Shown piece by piece: positions 28,830 to 37,202 of a DNA stretch of 64,000 bases (position 1 is its first letter; each line of letters opens with the position of its first letter). A model generated the notes under the pieces. The model did not search any database, was not told where the DNA came from, and was given only the letters and a program-made list of their open reading frames with translations. Location: positions 3,695,491 through 3,759,490 of the forward strand of contig NZ_CH672376.1 of assembly GCF_000153105.1 (NCBI RefSeq), given 5' to 3'. The stretch comes from Blastopirellula marina DSM 3645. Lineage in GTDB: Bacteria; Planctomycetota; Planctomycetia; Pirellulales; Pirellulaceae. The translations under genes and the position numbers were made by a program.

Positions 28830-29618
28830 TTACTTCCGCTGCGGAAGACCGGGAAAGAAAGCGTTCGTCCGGGCTACATATTCCTGGTAGCCCGGCTTGG
28901 TCGAGGAGAGCTTCTTCTCGAGCAACGTGACGCCTGAGACTTTCATCAAAAAGACCGACATCGCCAGGGGCCCGATCACCGTCCACCAGGCGCCGCTTTG
29001 CGCCACGGCGACCAGATAAAATCCCCACCACACGAGAAAGTCGCCGAAGTAGTTGGGATGTCGCGTGTAGCGCCAAAGCCCCGCATCGAGTAGGCGCCCT
29101 TGGTTTTCGGCGACGGAGCGAAAATGGGCCAACTGCCAATCGCCGACGGCTTCAAAACTCAGACCCGTCCCCCAGACAATGAGGCCGGCGAGCGCCAGCC
29201 AGACGATCTGCTGATCGGCGCTGGCAATTCCAACTTGTAGCGGTAGTGCGACGACCCACATGACGACTCCCTGCAAGCCAAAGACGATAACCAAGCTTGC
29301 AATCGGAAATGCGCCCCCCCAATGCTCGCGCATCGAGCGATAGCGATAGTCTTCGGGCTTGCCGTGGTTGCGCCAAAATAGATATCCGCTCAGGCGCACT
29401 CCCCAGACGGTCACCATGAGCGGCAGCAACCAGCGCTGGGCCGATTTGTCGGCGCCCCACAAGAACGCGGACCAGGCAATCAGCACAAAGCCCATTCCCC
29501 ACGCGATGTCAACGATGCTCACATCTCGGCGCCAAAGACTGAGCCCCCAGACCAGCGTCATCATTACGGTGATGACGGCTGCAGATCGGACAAGTACGGC
29601 GGTTAGTTCTGAGGGCAT
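28830..29618 (-). CDS. DUF1295 membrane protein (steroid 5-alpha-reductase-like)
   Basis: A 262-residue polytopic membrane protein with about six hydrophobic segments. The C-terminal part has the DUF1295/ICMT-like signature, GLWRYTRHPNYFGDFLVWWG and later GYQEYVARTNAFFPGLP. Relatives are membrane reductases or methyltransferases acting on lipids, and several bind NADPH near the C-terminus. The ATG at 29618 overlaps the end of the CFA-synthase gene by 16 bp, so translation is coupled. It closes the five-gene lipid operon and meets the esterase gene end-to-end four bases away. Confidence 0.85.
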   Translation of the reverse strand: MPSELTAVLVRSAAVITVMMTLVWGLSLWRRDVSIVDIAWGMGFVLIAWSAFLWGADKSAQRWLLPLMVTVWGVRLSGYLFWRNHGKPEDYRYRSMREHWGGAFPIASLVIVFGLQGVVMWVVALPLQVGIASADQQIVWLALAGLIVWGTGLSFEAVGDWQLAHFRSVAENQGRLLDAGLWRYTRHPNYFGDFLVWWGFYLVAVAQSGAWWTVIGPLAMSVFLMKVSGVTLLEKKLSSTKPGYQEYVARTNAFFPGLPQRK

Positions 29619-30598
29619 GGCTGGAACAAATAGTGAGAGACAAACCATTGCTGGCCATGTTGAAATGCGAATAGTTCTTCGCACGCAATAAAGAACATTC
29701 GCCAACGATTATGCCAACGTCTGGCTTCGGCGGGACCGTAGGTTTCGGCCAGTATTGCCCGAATCTCGCTTCTCGCGGCGTCTTGTTTCTGCAGCCACGC
29801 GCGACAGGTCTTGGCGTAATGCGTTCCCTCCCAGGTCCACTGCGAAACCAAATCCAGCGGAGATCCGCAGCGCGGCAACAAGTCGACGCTCGGCATCATG
29901 CCGCCGGTAAAAAAGTATCGCCCCATCCAGTTTCGCGTTCCTTCGGATTGAAACAGATACGGCATATCCCGATGGCAGAAAATGTGAACGAACAGTCTTC
30001 CGTCAGGACGCAGCCAATCATGAATCCGCCGCATCAATTCGCGATGGTTACGCATGTGCTCGAACATCTCGACCGAAACAACGCGATCAAACGTCTGGTC
30101 GGTCGCAAACTCGTTCATATCGGCAGTGATCACGCTTAGGTTGTGCAGTCCACGCTGTAGAGCCTGGGCTTGGATAAATTCGCGTTGGGAGTTTGAGTTG
30201 GACACTGCGGTGATGCGGCTGAGCGGATAGTTCTCGGCCATCCACAGCGACAGCGAACCCCAACCGCAACCGAGCTCCAGCACCTCCATACCGTCAGCAA
30301 GCCCTGCATGCTCGCAAGTCTTTCGCAGCGATTCGACTTCCGCTTGATCGAGCGTTGACGTCTCTGGCGTCCAATAACAGCAGCTATATTTGAGTCGACT
30401 ACCCAACACTCGTTGAAAGAATGCTGCTGGCACTTCGTAGTGCTGCTCGTTCGCCTTTTGCGGCACGACCGCGATGGGGGCAGCTTGAGTCGCGCGGAGA
30501 AAATTTTCCACCGTCGCGTCACCCGATCGCAATCGGCGCTGCTTCAAGCCGCTCGTCAATAACCGACGAATGCCGAAACGCACGAGCGCATCGGGCAT
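29603..30598 (-). CDS. CFA-synthase-family SAM methyltransferase, copy 2
   Basis: About 331 residues from the ATG at 30598, which has GGAG 9 bp upstream. The frame is open further, but upstream ATG codons lie inside the previous gene. It is a cyclopropane-fatty-acyl-phospholipid-synthase-like enzyme that transfers a methyl group from SAM to an unsaturated acyl chain in phospholipid. The conserved substrate segment is HYEVPAAFFQRVLGSRLKYS followed by CCYW, keeping the Cys of the SCxYW motif. The SAM motif is VLELGCGWGSLSLWMAENY. Later, GSLWRY-type membrane pieces are absent. It lies 77 bp after a second, diverged paralogue. Confidence 0.88.
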   Translation of the reverse strand: MPDALVRFGIRRLLTSGLKQRRLRSGDATVENFLRATQAAPIAVVPQKANEQHYEVPAAFFQRVLGSRLKYSCCYWTPETSTLDQAEVESLRKTCEHAGLADGMEVLELGCGWGSLSLWMAENYPLSRITAVSNSNSQREFIQAQALQRGLHNLSVITADMNEFATDQTFDRVVSVEMFEHMRNHRELMRRIHDWLRPDGRLFVHIFCHRDMPYLFQSEGTRNWMGRYFFTGGMMPSVDLLPRCGSPLDLVSQWTWEGTHYAKTCRAWLQKQDAARSEIRAILAETYGPAEARRWHNRWRMFFIACEELFAFQHGQQWFVSHYLFQPCPQN

Positions 30599-30675
30599 CC
30601 GGCCGTTCTCCGCTGCGTTGAGCAGCAGCCCGAACCACGTGTCGCTGCGCTGCTGGGCGCCGTCGGACGAACTGT

Positions 30676-31965
30676 TTAGTACGTCGGCTTGTCCCAGACA
30701 ATCTGAACAACTCCCACCGTTTTCTCGCGGAACGCCGCTTCGCAGTAACACAAATAATACTCCCACATACGAATGAAACGATCGTCGAAGCCGAGACTTC
30801 GCACTTCTGCTAACCGCTCGAAAAATCGTCGTCGCCAATGAAGCAGCGTCGTCGCATAGTGCGGCGAGAGATCCTCGATCGACTGCAGGCGCAAATTAGA
30901 GGTGCGACCGATCGCCGCTTGCATCGCCGCGACCGATGGCAAAAATCCGCCGGGGAAAATGTAGCTTTGGATGAAGTCGACCGAAGATCGATAAGTGTCG
31001 TAGCGGTCTTCCGGCATGACGATCGCTTGAATCACCAGTCTACCGCCGGGCTTGAGCAATTTGGCGCATTGCTCGAAATAGCCCTCTAGGTACTTTTCGC
31101 CGACGGCCTCTACCATTTCGATCGAGACAATCTTGTCGTATTGGCCGATTAGATCGCGATAGTCGGCGTTGAGCAGACGAATCTGGTCGACGACGCCAGC
31201 CGCTTGAAAACGTGCTCGCGATTTCTCGAACTGTGAGTTGGAGATCGTCGTTGTCGTTAAGTCACGAACGCCCTGTTTGGCCGCATGCAGCGCGAATCCG
31301 CCCCAGCCGGTTCCGATCTCCAAGACACGATCCGATGATCGCAGTTCTAGCTTCTCGCAGATAAGCTGCAATTTTGCGACCGACGCGTCATGCAGCGACA
31401 TGTTGGCGTGCTTAAAATAAGCGGACGAATACATCCAGGTCGAATCGAGAAACAAGGCAAAGAAGTCGTTGCTCAGATCGTAGTGTGCGGCGATATGCTT
31501 GCGGCTTCCCCTGCGGGTGTTTCCATCCCACAAGTTGAGCAATCGGCGTCCCCAACGCGCGAAGGAGGCAAATCCTGTTTCGGCCTCGTCGGTGCGCGAC
31601 AAGTTGCGACAAAAGATCTGCAACAGCGCGGTCAGATCGTCGCTGCGCCACTGCCCTTGTAAGTACGATTCGGCGAATCCGATGCTGCCGCCCGAGGCCA
31701 GATGCGAAAAAAAACGAGGGTCGTTGATCCCCCAGTCCGCCTGGAGGTTATCGCCGGAGCAATCGCCAAAGCAAATCACATCCGAAGTATCGGCGTAGCG
31801 GATCTGGCCGCCTGCGACATTTTCGAGCCAGCGAAGCAATTTGCGTCGCGACATATTCTGCAACCAGGTTCGGCGAGGCGCAGCAGACGCGATCGGCGGC
31901 GGGAATCGCGGGGATTCGACTTCGTCAACGTTCGTTTCGCGGGGAAGCGTCGTGCTGGAGATCAT
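30676..31965 (-). CDS. CFA-synthase-family SAM methyltransferase, copy 1
   Basis: 429 residues. The N-terminal region is the usual about 150-residue lipid-binding part of CFA synthases (FFSHLASGGSIGFAESYLQG). The catalytic domain has HYDLSNDFFALFLDSTWMYS, then SAYF, then VLEIGTGWGGFALHAAKQG for SAM. In E. coli Cfa the matching tetrad is SCAYW, where the Cys helps hold the bicarbonate base. Here the Cys is Ser and the Trp is Phe. This may mean a different methyl-transfer outcome than a cyclopropane ring, such as a branched or alkene product. The ATG overlaps the DUF1365 stop (ATGA). Confidence 0.88.
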   Translation of the reverse strand: MISSTTLPRETNVDEVESPRFPPPIASAAPRRTWLQNMSRRKLLRWLENVAGGQIRYADTSDVICFGDCSGDNLQADWGINDPRFFSHLASGGSIGFAESYLQGQWRSDDLTALLQIFCRNLSRTDEAETGFASFARWGRRLLNLWDGNTRRGSRKHIAAHYDLSNDFFALFLDSTWMYSSAYFKHANMSLHDASVAKLQLICEKLELRSSDRVLEIGTGWGGFALHAAKQGVRDLTTTTISNSQFEKSRARFQAAGVVDQIRLLNADYRDLIGQYDKIVSIEMVEAVGEKYLEGYFEQCAKLLKPGGRLVIQAIVMPEDRYDTYRSSVDFIQSYIFPGGFLPSVAAMQAAIGRTSNLRLQSIEDLSPHYATTLLHWRRRFFERLAEVRSLGFDDRFIRMWEYYLCYCEAAFREKTVGVVQIVWDKPTY

Positions 31966-32861
31966 TGAAGTTCTTCAACGGGTTGAGCGGAAAGTGTGGT
32001 AGCGGAATCAGTTTGCTGGATCGTATGTTGTTTGGGCGGATGCGGGAAATAAGGCGCCTTCTTCCACCAGAGCCGCAATGCTTGCCAATAGATGGCGCCC
32101 ATGATTTGGGCTGACATCAGCGGAAAGCGAAGCCCCAGCGTCAAAATGCTTCCGATGGTGAGCGGACGGCGACGAAGTTGTAGCGTCGCGTCAAAGACGC
32201 ACTGCGCGTCGTCATGGTTTTCAATTTGAATCGACAGGCGATCAGCCGGCGTCGACATGCGCCAGTGATAACGCATCTCCATCGGCAGGAAGGGGGAAAC
32301 GTGAAACTCTTTCGCATTTTGAAAGCGAACGATGCGCTGATCGGCGTCATATGGAAGCACATACGCGTGTCGCTCGCCCCAGGGGGTATTGGTCACTTCG
32401 GCGACAACAGCTTCCAATCGCTCGCCTGCCGCGTCGTAACAGTAGTAGAGCGAGACCGGATTGAAGACCAGCCCGAAGGTCCGAATCTGGGTCAACAAGC
32501 GGATAGGGCCATTCAGTCGCAAGCCTAATTGCCGCTCCACTAGATCACGTACGCAGTCAACCAAGGGTCGCTCAGCGGGACCTAAATAATCGGCACGCCG
32601 AAACTGACAGAGACTCCAGCGCTGCGTCGACCAAAGACCGGGAAATCGGAACACTTGGTCCACTTCCTCTAAATCGATCGACACCATGTACAGCTTGCGT
32701 TCGAAGAGGTGCTCGACTGGTGAAAAACGGCGATGGCGCACGCTGCCAACGTACAAACAAGATTTGCGATTCCCACGGTCGGGTTGAGGCAAGCAACTCT
32801 CCATTGCCGCAGCGGACGACTGCCGACTTGTCTCGTCCTCATGAACCGTAGTTCCGCTCAC
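31962..32861 (-). CDS. DUF1365 protein
   Basis: About 299 residues. The GTG at 32861 has GGGGAGG 6 bp upstream and overlaps the previous TGA as GTGA, so it is a better start than the long upstream extension. DUF1365 motifs visible are SPVEHLFERKLYMVSIDLEE, RTFGLVFNPVSLYYCYD, EVTNTPWGERHAYVLPYD and later KEFHVSPFLPMEMRYHW. The function is not established. The gene is almost always found between a flavin oxidoreductase and a CFA synthase, as here, so it is likely part of the same fatty-acid modification path. Confidence 0.9.
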   Translation of the reverse strand: MSGTTVHEDETSRQSSAAAMESCLPQPDRGNRKSCLYVGSVRHRRFSPVEHLFERKLYMVSIDLEEVDQVFRFPGLWSTQRWSLCQFRRADYLGPAERPLVDCVRDLVERQLGLRLNGPIRLLTQIRTFGLVFNPVSLYYCYDAAGERLEAVVAEVTNTPWGERHAYVLPYDADQRIVRFQNAKEFHVSPFLPMEMRYHWRMSTPADRLSIQIENHDDAQCVFDATLQLRRRPLTIGSILTLGLRFPLMSAQIMGAIYWQALRLWWKKAPYFPHPPKQHTIQQTDSATTLSAQPVEELQ

Positions 32862-34198
32862 GTGCGACCTCCCCCAGAAGAAGTCGCCGTATGGAAGGTG
32901 CTGCTGCGCGACGGACCGGAAACGTCCACTGCAGAAGTCCGCTGGGGGCCAAGCGACCATTCCGCAATCGCGAATCTTCGACAGACGGCCAGCGCACTCA
33001 CGACGCCATCCTCATGAAATCCGTTCCGCCAATAGGCGCCGCAATACGACGTGCGGCGATGCCGAATCAGTTCGTGATGGCGACGCTGCACTTCGGCGCG
33101 GCGCGTGGTGAACAAGGGATGCGAATAGCGAAATTTGGCCAACACCTTCTCAGGGTCGATCGCTTGATCTTCGTTCAGCGTTACGCAAAAAGTGTGCGGC
33201 GATTGAATCTGTTGCAGCAGATTCATGTTGTAAGTCAATGTCGGACGCAAAGAAGTTTCGGTCGGAATATGGTAATTCCAACTCGACCAAGCACGTCGAC
33301 GGCGCGGCAAGACGGACTCATCGGTATGCAAACAGGCTTGGCTCGTGCTGTACGGAAATGCCGAGAGCAACTCTTGTTCGGTTTTATCGGCGTCCGCCAG
33401 CAACTGAAGCGCCTGATCGCTGTGGCAGGCAAACACCACTTCGTCAAATCGCTTGCTCCCGCCGCCGTGGAGAACCAGGACGCTATCTTCAAATCTTCGC
33501 ACCGCTCGCACCGGGCAATTCAGTCGAATCTTCGCACGAAACGGCGCCACAAGTCGCTCGACATATCGGCGTGAACCGCCCCGGATGATGCGCCATGTCG
33601 GACGATCTCGTAGGCTCAATAAACCATGATTGACATAGAATTCGAGAATGAATCGGATCGGAAACTGAGCAAAGTCGTCCAGCGGACACGACCAGATCGC
33701 GGCGCCCATCGGCAAGAGATACTTTTCGGCAAATTGCTGGGAGTACCCCTTTTCGGCCAAATACTGCTCGACGGTTTGGTCGGCGGGCGCTGTGGCTAAA
33801 TCGCGCTCTCCCTGTCGGTTAAAACGTAAGATATCGGCCAACATCCGCAGAAAGCGAGGCCGCACAAGATTTTGCCGTTGAGCAAAGACGCCGTTGAGGG
33901 AACTGCCGTTGTACTCGAGTCCGGTTTGGTCGCAACGAACGCTAAACCCCATCGACGTCGGGCTGGTCTCGACCTGGAGGTCGGCCAGAATTCGAGAAAA
34001 GTTAGGATAGGTTCGTTCGTTATAGACGATGAACCCGGTGTCGATCGCATGACTTTCCCCCATCCACTGGGCGGTGACTGTGTTCGTATGTCCGCCGATT
34101 CGCGAGTCCGCTTCAAACAAGGTGACGTCATGCTCATACGACAACAGTCGAGCACATACGAGACCTGAAATTCCTGAACCAACGACGGCAATGTGCAC
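32858..34198 (-). CDS. FAD-dependent amine-oxidase-fold oxidoreductase
   Basis: 446 residues starting at a GTG with AGGAGA 6 bp upstream. The Rossmann FAD motif is at the N-terminus: HIAVVGSGISGLVCARLLS, then FEADSRIGGHTNTV. The second cofactor region is AIDTGFIVYNERTYPNF. The C-terminus has SALAVCRRFAI instead of a classical amine-oxidase end. This subfamily is linked with DUF1365 and CFA-type enzymes. In Rhodobacter such genes are tied to methylated and furan fatty acids under singlet-oxygen stress; UfaD is a flavin enzyme of that path. It is the first gene of the operon and diverges from the sigma factor at 34451. Confidence 0.88.
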   Translation of the reverse strand: MHIAVVGSGISGLVCARLLSYEHDVTLFEADSRIGGHTNTVTAQWMGESHAIDTGFIVYNERTYPNFSRILADLQVETSPTSMGFSVRCDQTGLEYNGSSLNGVFAQRQNLVRPRFLRMLADILRFNRQGERDLATAPADQTVEQYLAEKGYSQQFAEKYLLPMGAAIWSCPLDDFAQFPIRFILEFYVNHGLLSLRDRPTWRIIRGGSRRYVERLVAPFRAKIRLNCPVRAVRRFEDSVLVLHGGGSKRFDEVVFACHSDQALQLLADADKTEQELLSAFPYSTSQACLHTDESVLPRRRRAWSSWNYHIPTETSLRPTLTYNMNLLQQIQSPHTFCVTLNEDQAIDPEKVLAKFRYSHPLFTTRRAEVQRRHHELIRHRRTSYCGAYWRNGFHEDGVVSALAVCRRFAIAEWSLGPQRTSAVDVSGPSRSSTFHTATSSGGGRT

Positions 34199-34450
34199 AG
34201 AAGTCTCCTGGGGGGTATCCCTTTATCAGTCAATGCTGTTTTGTAGACGGCGTCATCTAATTGACCAGTCCCCAGTCCAAATTCAAAGGAAACTTTTGCG
34301 CGAGCAACTTTCTGTGTGGTCACCGCGACGGTCTTGTCTACAAAGAGTTGATATCATCAATTAGGAGCGAATTTGCTGGAAGAAACTCGATAGCATCTCT
34401 TGACATTCGCACGACCGCGGTTGAAGCCCTACTGAAATACTGAGATTGGA
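34199..34450. promoter_or_regulatory. Divergent promoter region between lipid operon and sigma factor
   Basis: The 252-bp gap should hold the promoters of both units. TTGAT-atc-ATCAA (34348-34360) is a small perfect inverted repeat. A TTGACA hexamer lies at 34400-34405 but has no clear -10 at 17 bp. No known ECF-type promoter motif was found with confidence. Confidence 0.3.
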
Positions 34451-35314
34451 TTGACCAATTCCAAGATCAATTACGTTCCCAACGACGACTTCCAGTCCAC
34501 TACCGAAACGGACTTGGACGCGCTCGATATTGAACTATACGCAGCCGAAGATCGCCCCCTAGCTCGCGATCCCAAACTGGTTGCTGAATCTTTCCTCTGC
34601 GCCGTCGAACAAAGTCGACTGCTGACGTTCGAGGGAGAGCAGTATCTCTTCAAACGTTTGAACTTCCTTCGATTTCGGGCCAGCGCCCTGCAAGCGACGC
34701 TGGGGAATAAACGGAACACCAAGAAAACCGACAGGGAGATCGAACGTCTGTTAAAAGACGCCGCCGAGACGCGAGAGCAGATCGCTTGTGCCAACTTGCG
34801 TCTGGTAACATCGATTTCCCAAAAGCTCTCGCTTTCCCGGGACGAGTTCGAAGAGTTTCTCGCCGAATCGAATGCGATCTTGTTGAACGCAATCGACAAG
34901 TTCGATTACGCCCGCGGATATCGATTCAGTACGTACGCGACGCATGCGGTCCAACGCAACCTCTTCCGCGTGATCGAGAAGCGAAATAAACGACGCAAAC
35001 TGGAATCGTGCGAGGAGGTCGCACTACATGCGGCGACGGCGCCGGCGGCCAATCCAGAAGAGCCGAGCGGCCAGGATGTGCTGTCCGCATTTGAATCGAT
35101 CATGAGCCGTATCGACCAGGTGCTCGACTCGCGCGAGCAGTTTATCGTTCGTGAGCGATTTGGACTCGATGGGATCGGCAAAGGGAAATCGTTGCGAGAA
35201 ATCGGTGAGGAACTTGGAATCAGTAAAGAGCGGACCCGGCAATTATTTCAACGAAGCATCGAAAAGCTGGCGGAAATCGCCAAACCGTTTGAAGCGATTT
35301 TCGCCTCCGTCTAG
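34451..35314 (+). CDS. Sigma-70 family alternative sigma factor (RpoD/RpoS-like regions 2-4)
   Basis: 287 residues, starting at TTG; no ATG exists near the N-terminus in this frame. Region 2 is seen as NLRLVTSISQKL and FDYARGYRFSTYATHAVQRN, and region 4 has GKSLREIGEELGISKERTRQ (helix-turn-helix), then LFQRSIEKL. It lacks the long region 1.1 of housekeeping sigma and is larger than an ECF factor. It starts 252 bp from the divergent flavin oxidoreductase gene, so it may direct transcription of the lipid operon and of the redox gene 90 bp downstream. No anti-sigma factor is seen next to it. Confidence 0.85.
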   Translation: MTNSKINYVPNDDFQSTTETDLDALDIELYAAEDRPLARDPKLVAESFLCAVEQSRLLTFEGEQYLFKRLNFLRFRASALQATLGNKRNTKKTDREIERLLKDAAETREQIACANLRLVTSISQKLSLSRDEFEEFLAESNAILLNAIDKFDYARGYRFSTYATHAVQRNLFRVIEKRNKRRKLESCEEVALHAATAPAANPEEPSGQDVLSAFESIMSRIDQVLDSREQFIVRERFGLDGIGKGKSLREIGEELGISKERTRQLFQRSIEKLAEIAKPFEAIFASV

Positions 35315-35404
35315 TTTTGACGTCGGATCCCTCCAGAGAAATTTACCCAACATGTCCCGCTTCAATAATGTCCAGAAATTCCAATCGACTCATGGAGTCA
35401 CTCG

Positions 35405-36373
35405 ATGAATCCGTCTAGCCAGCCGCCCACTTGGACGAAGTATCTATTGCTGACGGCCGGCGCGTACAATTTGGTCTGGGGAACGAGCGCGATCTTGTTT
35501 CCCGCTGCAATGCTCGCTTGGCTGCAAGTCGACGCCGGTTCGTCTGCGCAAGTCTTCTGGCAATGTATCGGAATGCTGGTCGCCGTTTACGGTTGCGGCT
35601 ATCTGATTGCGTCGTGGGACGCGTATCGACATTGGCCGCTGATTTTTGTTGGGCTACTGGGCAAATTGCTGGGACCCATCGGATATCTGATCGCCTACAG
35701 CGGCGGATCGCTGCCGGCGACCTTTGGCTGGACAATCCTGACGAGCGATCTCCTGTGGTGGGCGCCGTTTGTCGTGATCTTGTGGGGCGCCGTGCGATAT
35801 CAACATGCGATCGGCTCCGCCTATGAAATGCCGGAAGCCGACGATCCGTTGCGCGAATTGAAGACCAACGCAGGACGACGCTTGGACGAATTGGCCAACC
35901 AAAAGCCGCAACTGGTCGTTTTTTTGCGACACGCAGGCTGCACCTTCTGCCGCGAAGCCGCCAAGGATTTGTCCGCACAGCGGTCCGAAATCGAAGCGGC
36001 CGGCTGCGGTATTGTTCTGGTCCACGTCGGCAAAGAGGATGACCCCAATTTCTTCGCCAAGTATGGACTGGAAGACTTACCCCGCATCTCCGATCCAGGA
36101 TGCAGACTTTACCGCCAGTTCGGACTCGACTTGGGATCGTTCTCACAACTCTTTGGGGCAAAAGTTTGGCTGCGAGGGATCATGGCCGGAATCGTAGGGG
36201 GGCACGGCATCGGCTTCCCCCGCGCAAATAGCTTTCAAATGCCAGGCATCTATCTCTATCACTGCGGACAGATTTTGGACGGCTATCAACACGAGCGGGC
36301 CTCAGATCGGCCGGTCTATCTCGATTTCGTTCGCCGAAATCTTGCGCCGGTCGGTGTCGCCGTCGCCAAATAG
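35405..36373 (+). CDS. Fusion of a four-helix membrane domain and a peroxiredoxin-like (AhpC/TSA_2) domain
   Basis: 322 residues. The first about 135 contain four hydrophobic helices. A short linker leads to a thioredoxin-fold domain with LVVFLRHAGCTFCREAAKDL, whose Cys-x-x-Cys lies near residues 178-181, followed by GIVLVHVGKEDDPNFF and a C-terminal strand pattern like SelL/PRXL2 proteins. It probably reduces peroxides or disulfides near the membrane. The ribosome-binding GGAG sits inside a small GACTC-atg-GAGTC repeat (35387-35399) just before the start, which could modulate translation. It is 90 bp after the sigma factor gene on the same strand. Confidence 0.78.
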   Translation: MNPSSQPPTWTKYLLLTAGAYNLVWGTSAILFPAAMLAWLQVDAGSSAQVFWQCIGMLVAVYGCGYLIASWDAYRHWPLIFVGLLGKLLGPIGYLIAYSGGSLPATFGWTILTSDLLWWAPFVVILWGAVRYQHAIGSAYEMPEADDPLRELKTNAGRRLDELANQKPQLVVFLRHAGCTFCREAAKDLSAQRSEIEAAGCGIVLVHVGKEDDPNFFAKYGLEDLPRISDPGCRLYRQFGLDLGSFSQLFGAKVWLRGIMAGIVGGHGIGFPRANSFQMPGIYLYHCGQILDGYQHERASDRPVYLDFVRRNLAPVGVAVAK

Positions 36374-36507
36374 AGCAGGGTGAAATTCCCGCGTTCCATT
36401 CGGGCGTCAGAGGCAGATGTTCCCTTCGTAGAAATTGTTGCTGACAATTTCCGGAAAAAAGCTGTCCAGTTAATTCACCGGGCTCCGCTGTCTATAGAGG
36501 ATGGTAG

Positions 36508-36542
36508 GCGACTCCCTGATAAGGGTGGGTTATAATCAACCC
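36508..36542 (+). promoter_or_regulatory. Promoter with -10 inside a palindrome, upstream of the ECF sigma gene
   Basis: A perfect TATAAT lies at 36531-36536. It overlaps GGGTT (36527-36531) and AACCC (36538-36542), an inverted repeat with 6-bp spacing. The matching -35 area (36508-36513) is weak. A repressor or self-regulating sigma may act here. The start codon is at 36582, so a leader of about 40 nt would result. Confidence 0.45.
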
Positions 36543-36581
36543 AACCCCAGAGATAGCGAACGACCGTTGCGGAGTTTTCCG

Positions 36582-37187
36582 GTGCCAGCTACATCAGCCA
36601 CGACGCAAGATATCGAACGTATTTTAGAAGCCGAACGGCAACAGCCTGCGGCGGCGTACGATCTCATTCTCGAACGTTCGCTCGAGCGATTGCGGCGTCT
36701 GACCAAGGCGATGATGCGATCGTATCCTAGTCTGATCCGCTGGGAAGAGACGGATGACGTTTTTCAAGAAGCGGCGATTCGACTCTACCGCAGTTTGAAG
36801 AAGGTAAAGCCGCAGTCGGCCCAACATTATTTCAAATTGGCGACGCTGCAGATTCGACGCACATTGATCGACCTCGCGCGAAAACATCTGGGACCTCTGG
36901 CCGAAGCGGCTAATCATCAGTCGCACTTTGCGCTGGCCGAGCTGCCGCGTCAAGGCGATGACGAAGCTCCCCTTTCGCTCGCTCAATGGGCCGAGTTTCA
37001 CGAGGCGGTCGACAAACTGCCCGAGGAACTCCGTGACACGTTTTCTCTAATCTGGTACGCCGATGCGACGCATGGCGACGCAGCGCAGATTTTGGGGGTT
37101 TCGACCAAAACGATCCAGCGTCGTTTTTTAAAGGCGCGATTGTTATTGGCCGAGATGACGCCGGAGCTTTCCTCAAGCAACAACTAA
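36582..37187 (+). CDS. Planctomycete-type ECF sigma factor
   Basis: About 201 residues from the GTG at 36582, with GGAG 7 bp upstream. The frame is open further up but that part is not sigma-like. Region 2 includes DVFQEAAIRLYRSLKKVKPQ and HYFKLATLQIRRTLIDLARK. Region 4 is LSLAQWAEFHEAVDKLPEEL, then TFSLIWYADATHGDAAQILG, then VSTKTIQRRFLKARLLLAEM (helix-turn-helix). These ECFs are typical of Planctomycetes and are usually encoded next to a Ser/Thr kinase, which replaces an anti-sigma factor. That kinase starts 15 bp after its stop. Confidence 0.9.
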   Translation: MPATSATTQDIERILEAERQQPAAAYDLILERSLERLRRLTKAMMRSYPSLIRWEETDDVFQEAAIRLYRSLKKVKPQSAQHYFKLATLQIRRTLIDLARKHLGPLAEAANHQSHFALAELPRQGDDEAPLSLAQWAEFHEAVDKLPEELRDTFSLIWYADATHGDAAQILGVSTKTIQRRFLKARLLLAEMTPELSSSNN

Positions 37188-37202
37188 GCGGACCGGTTGT
37201 AT

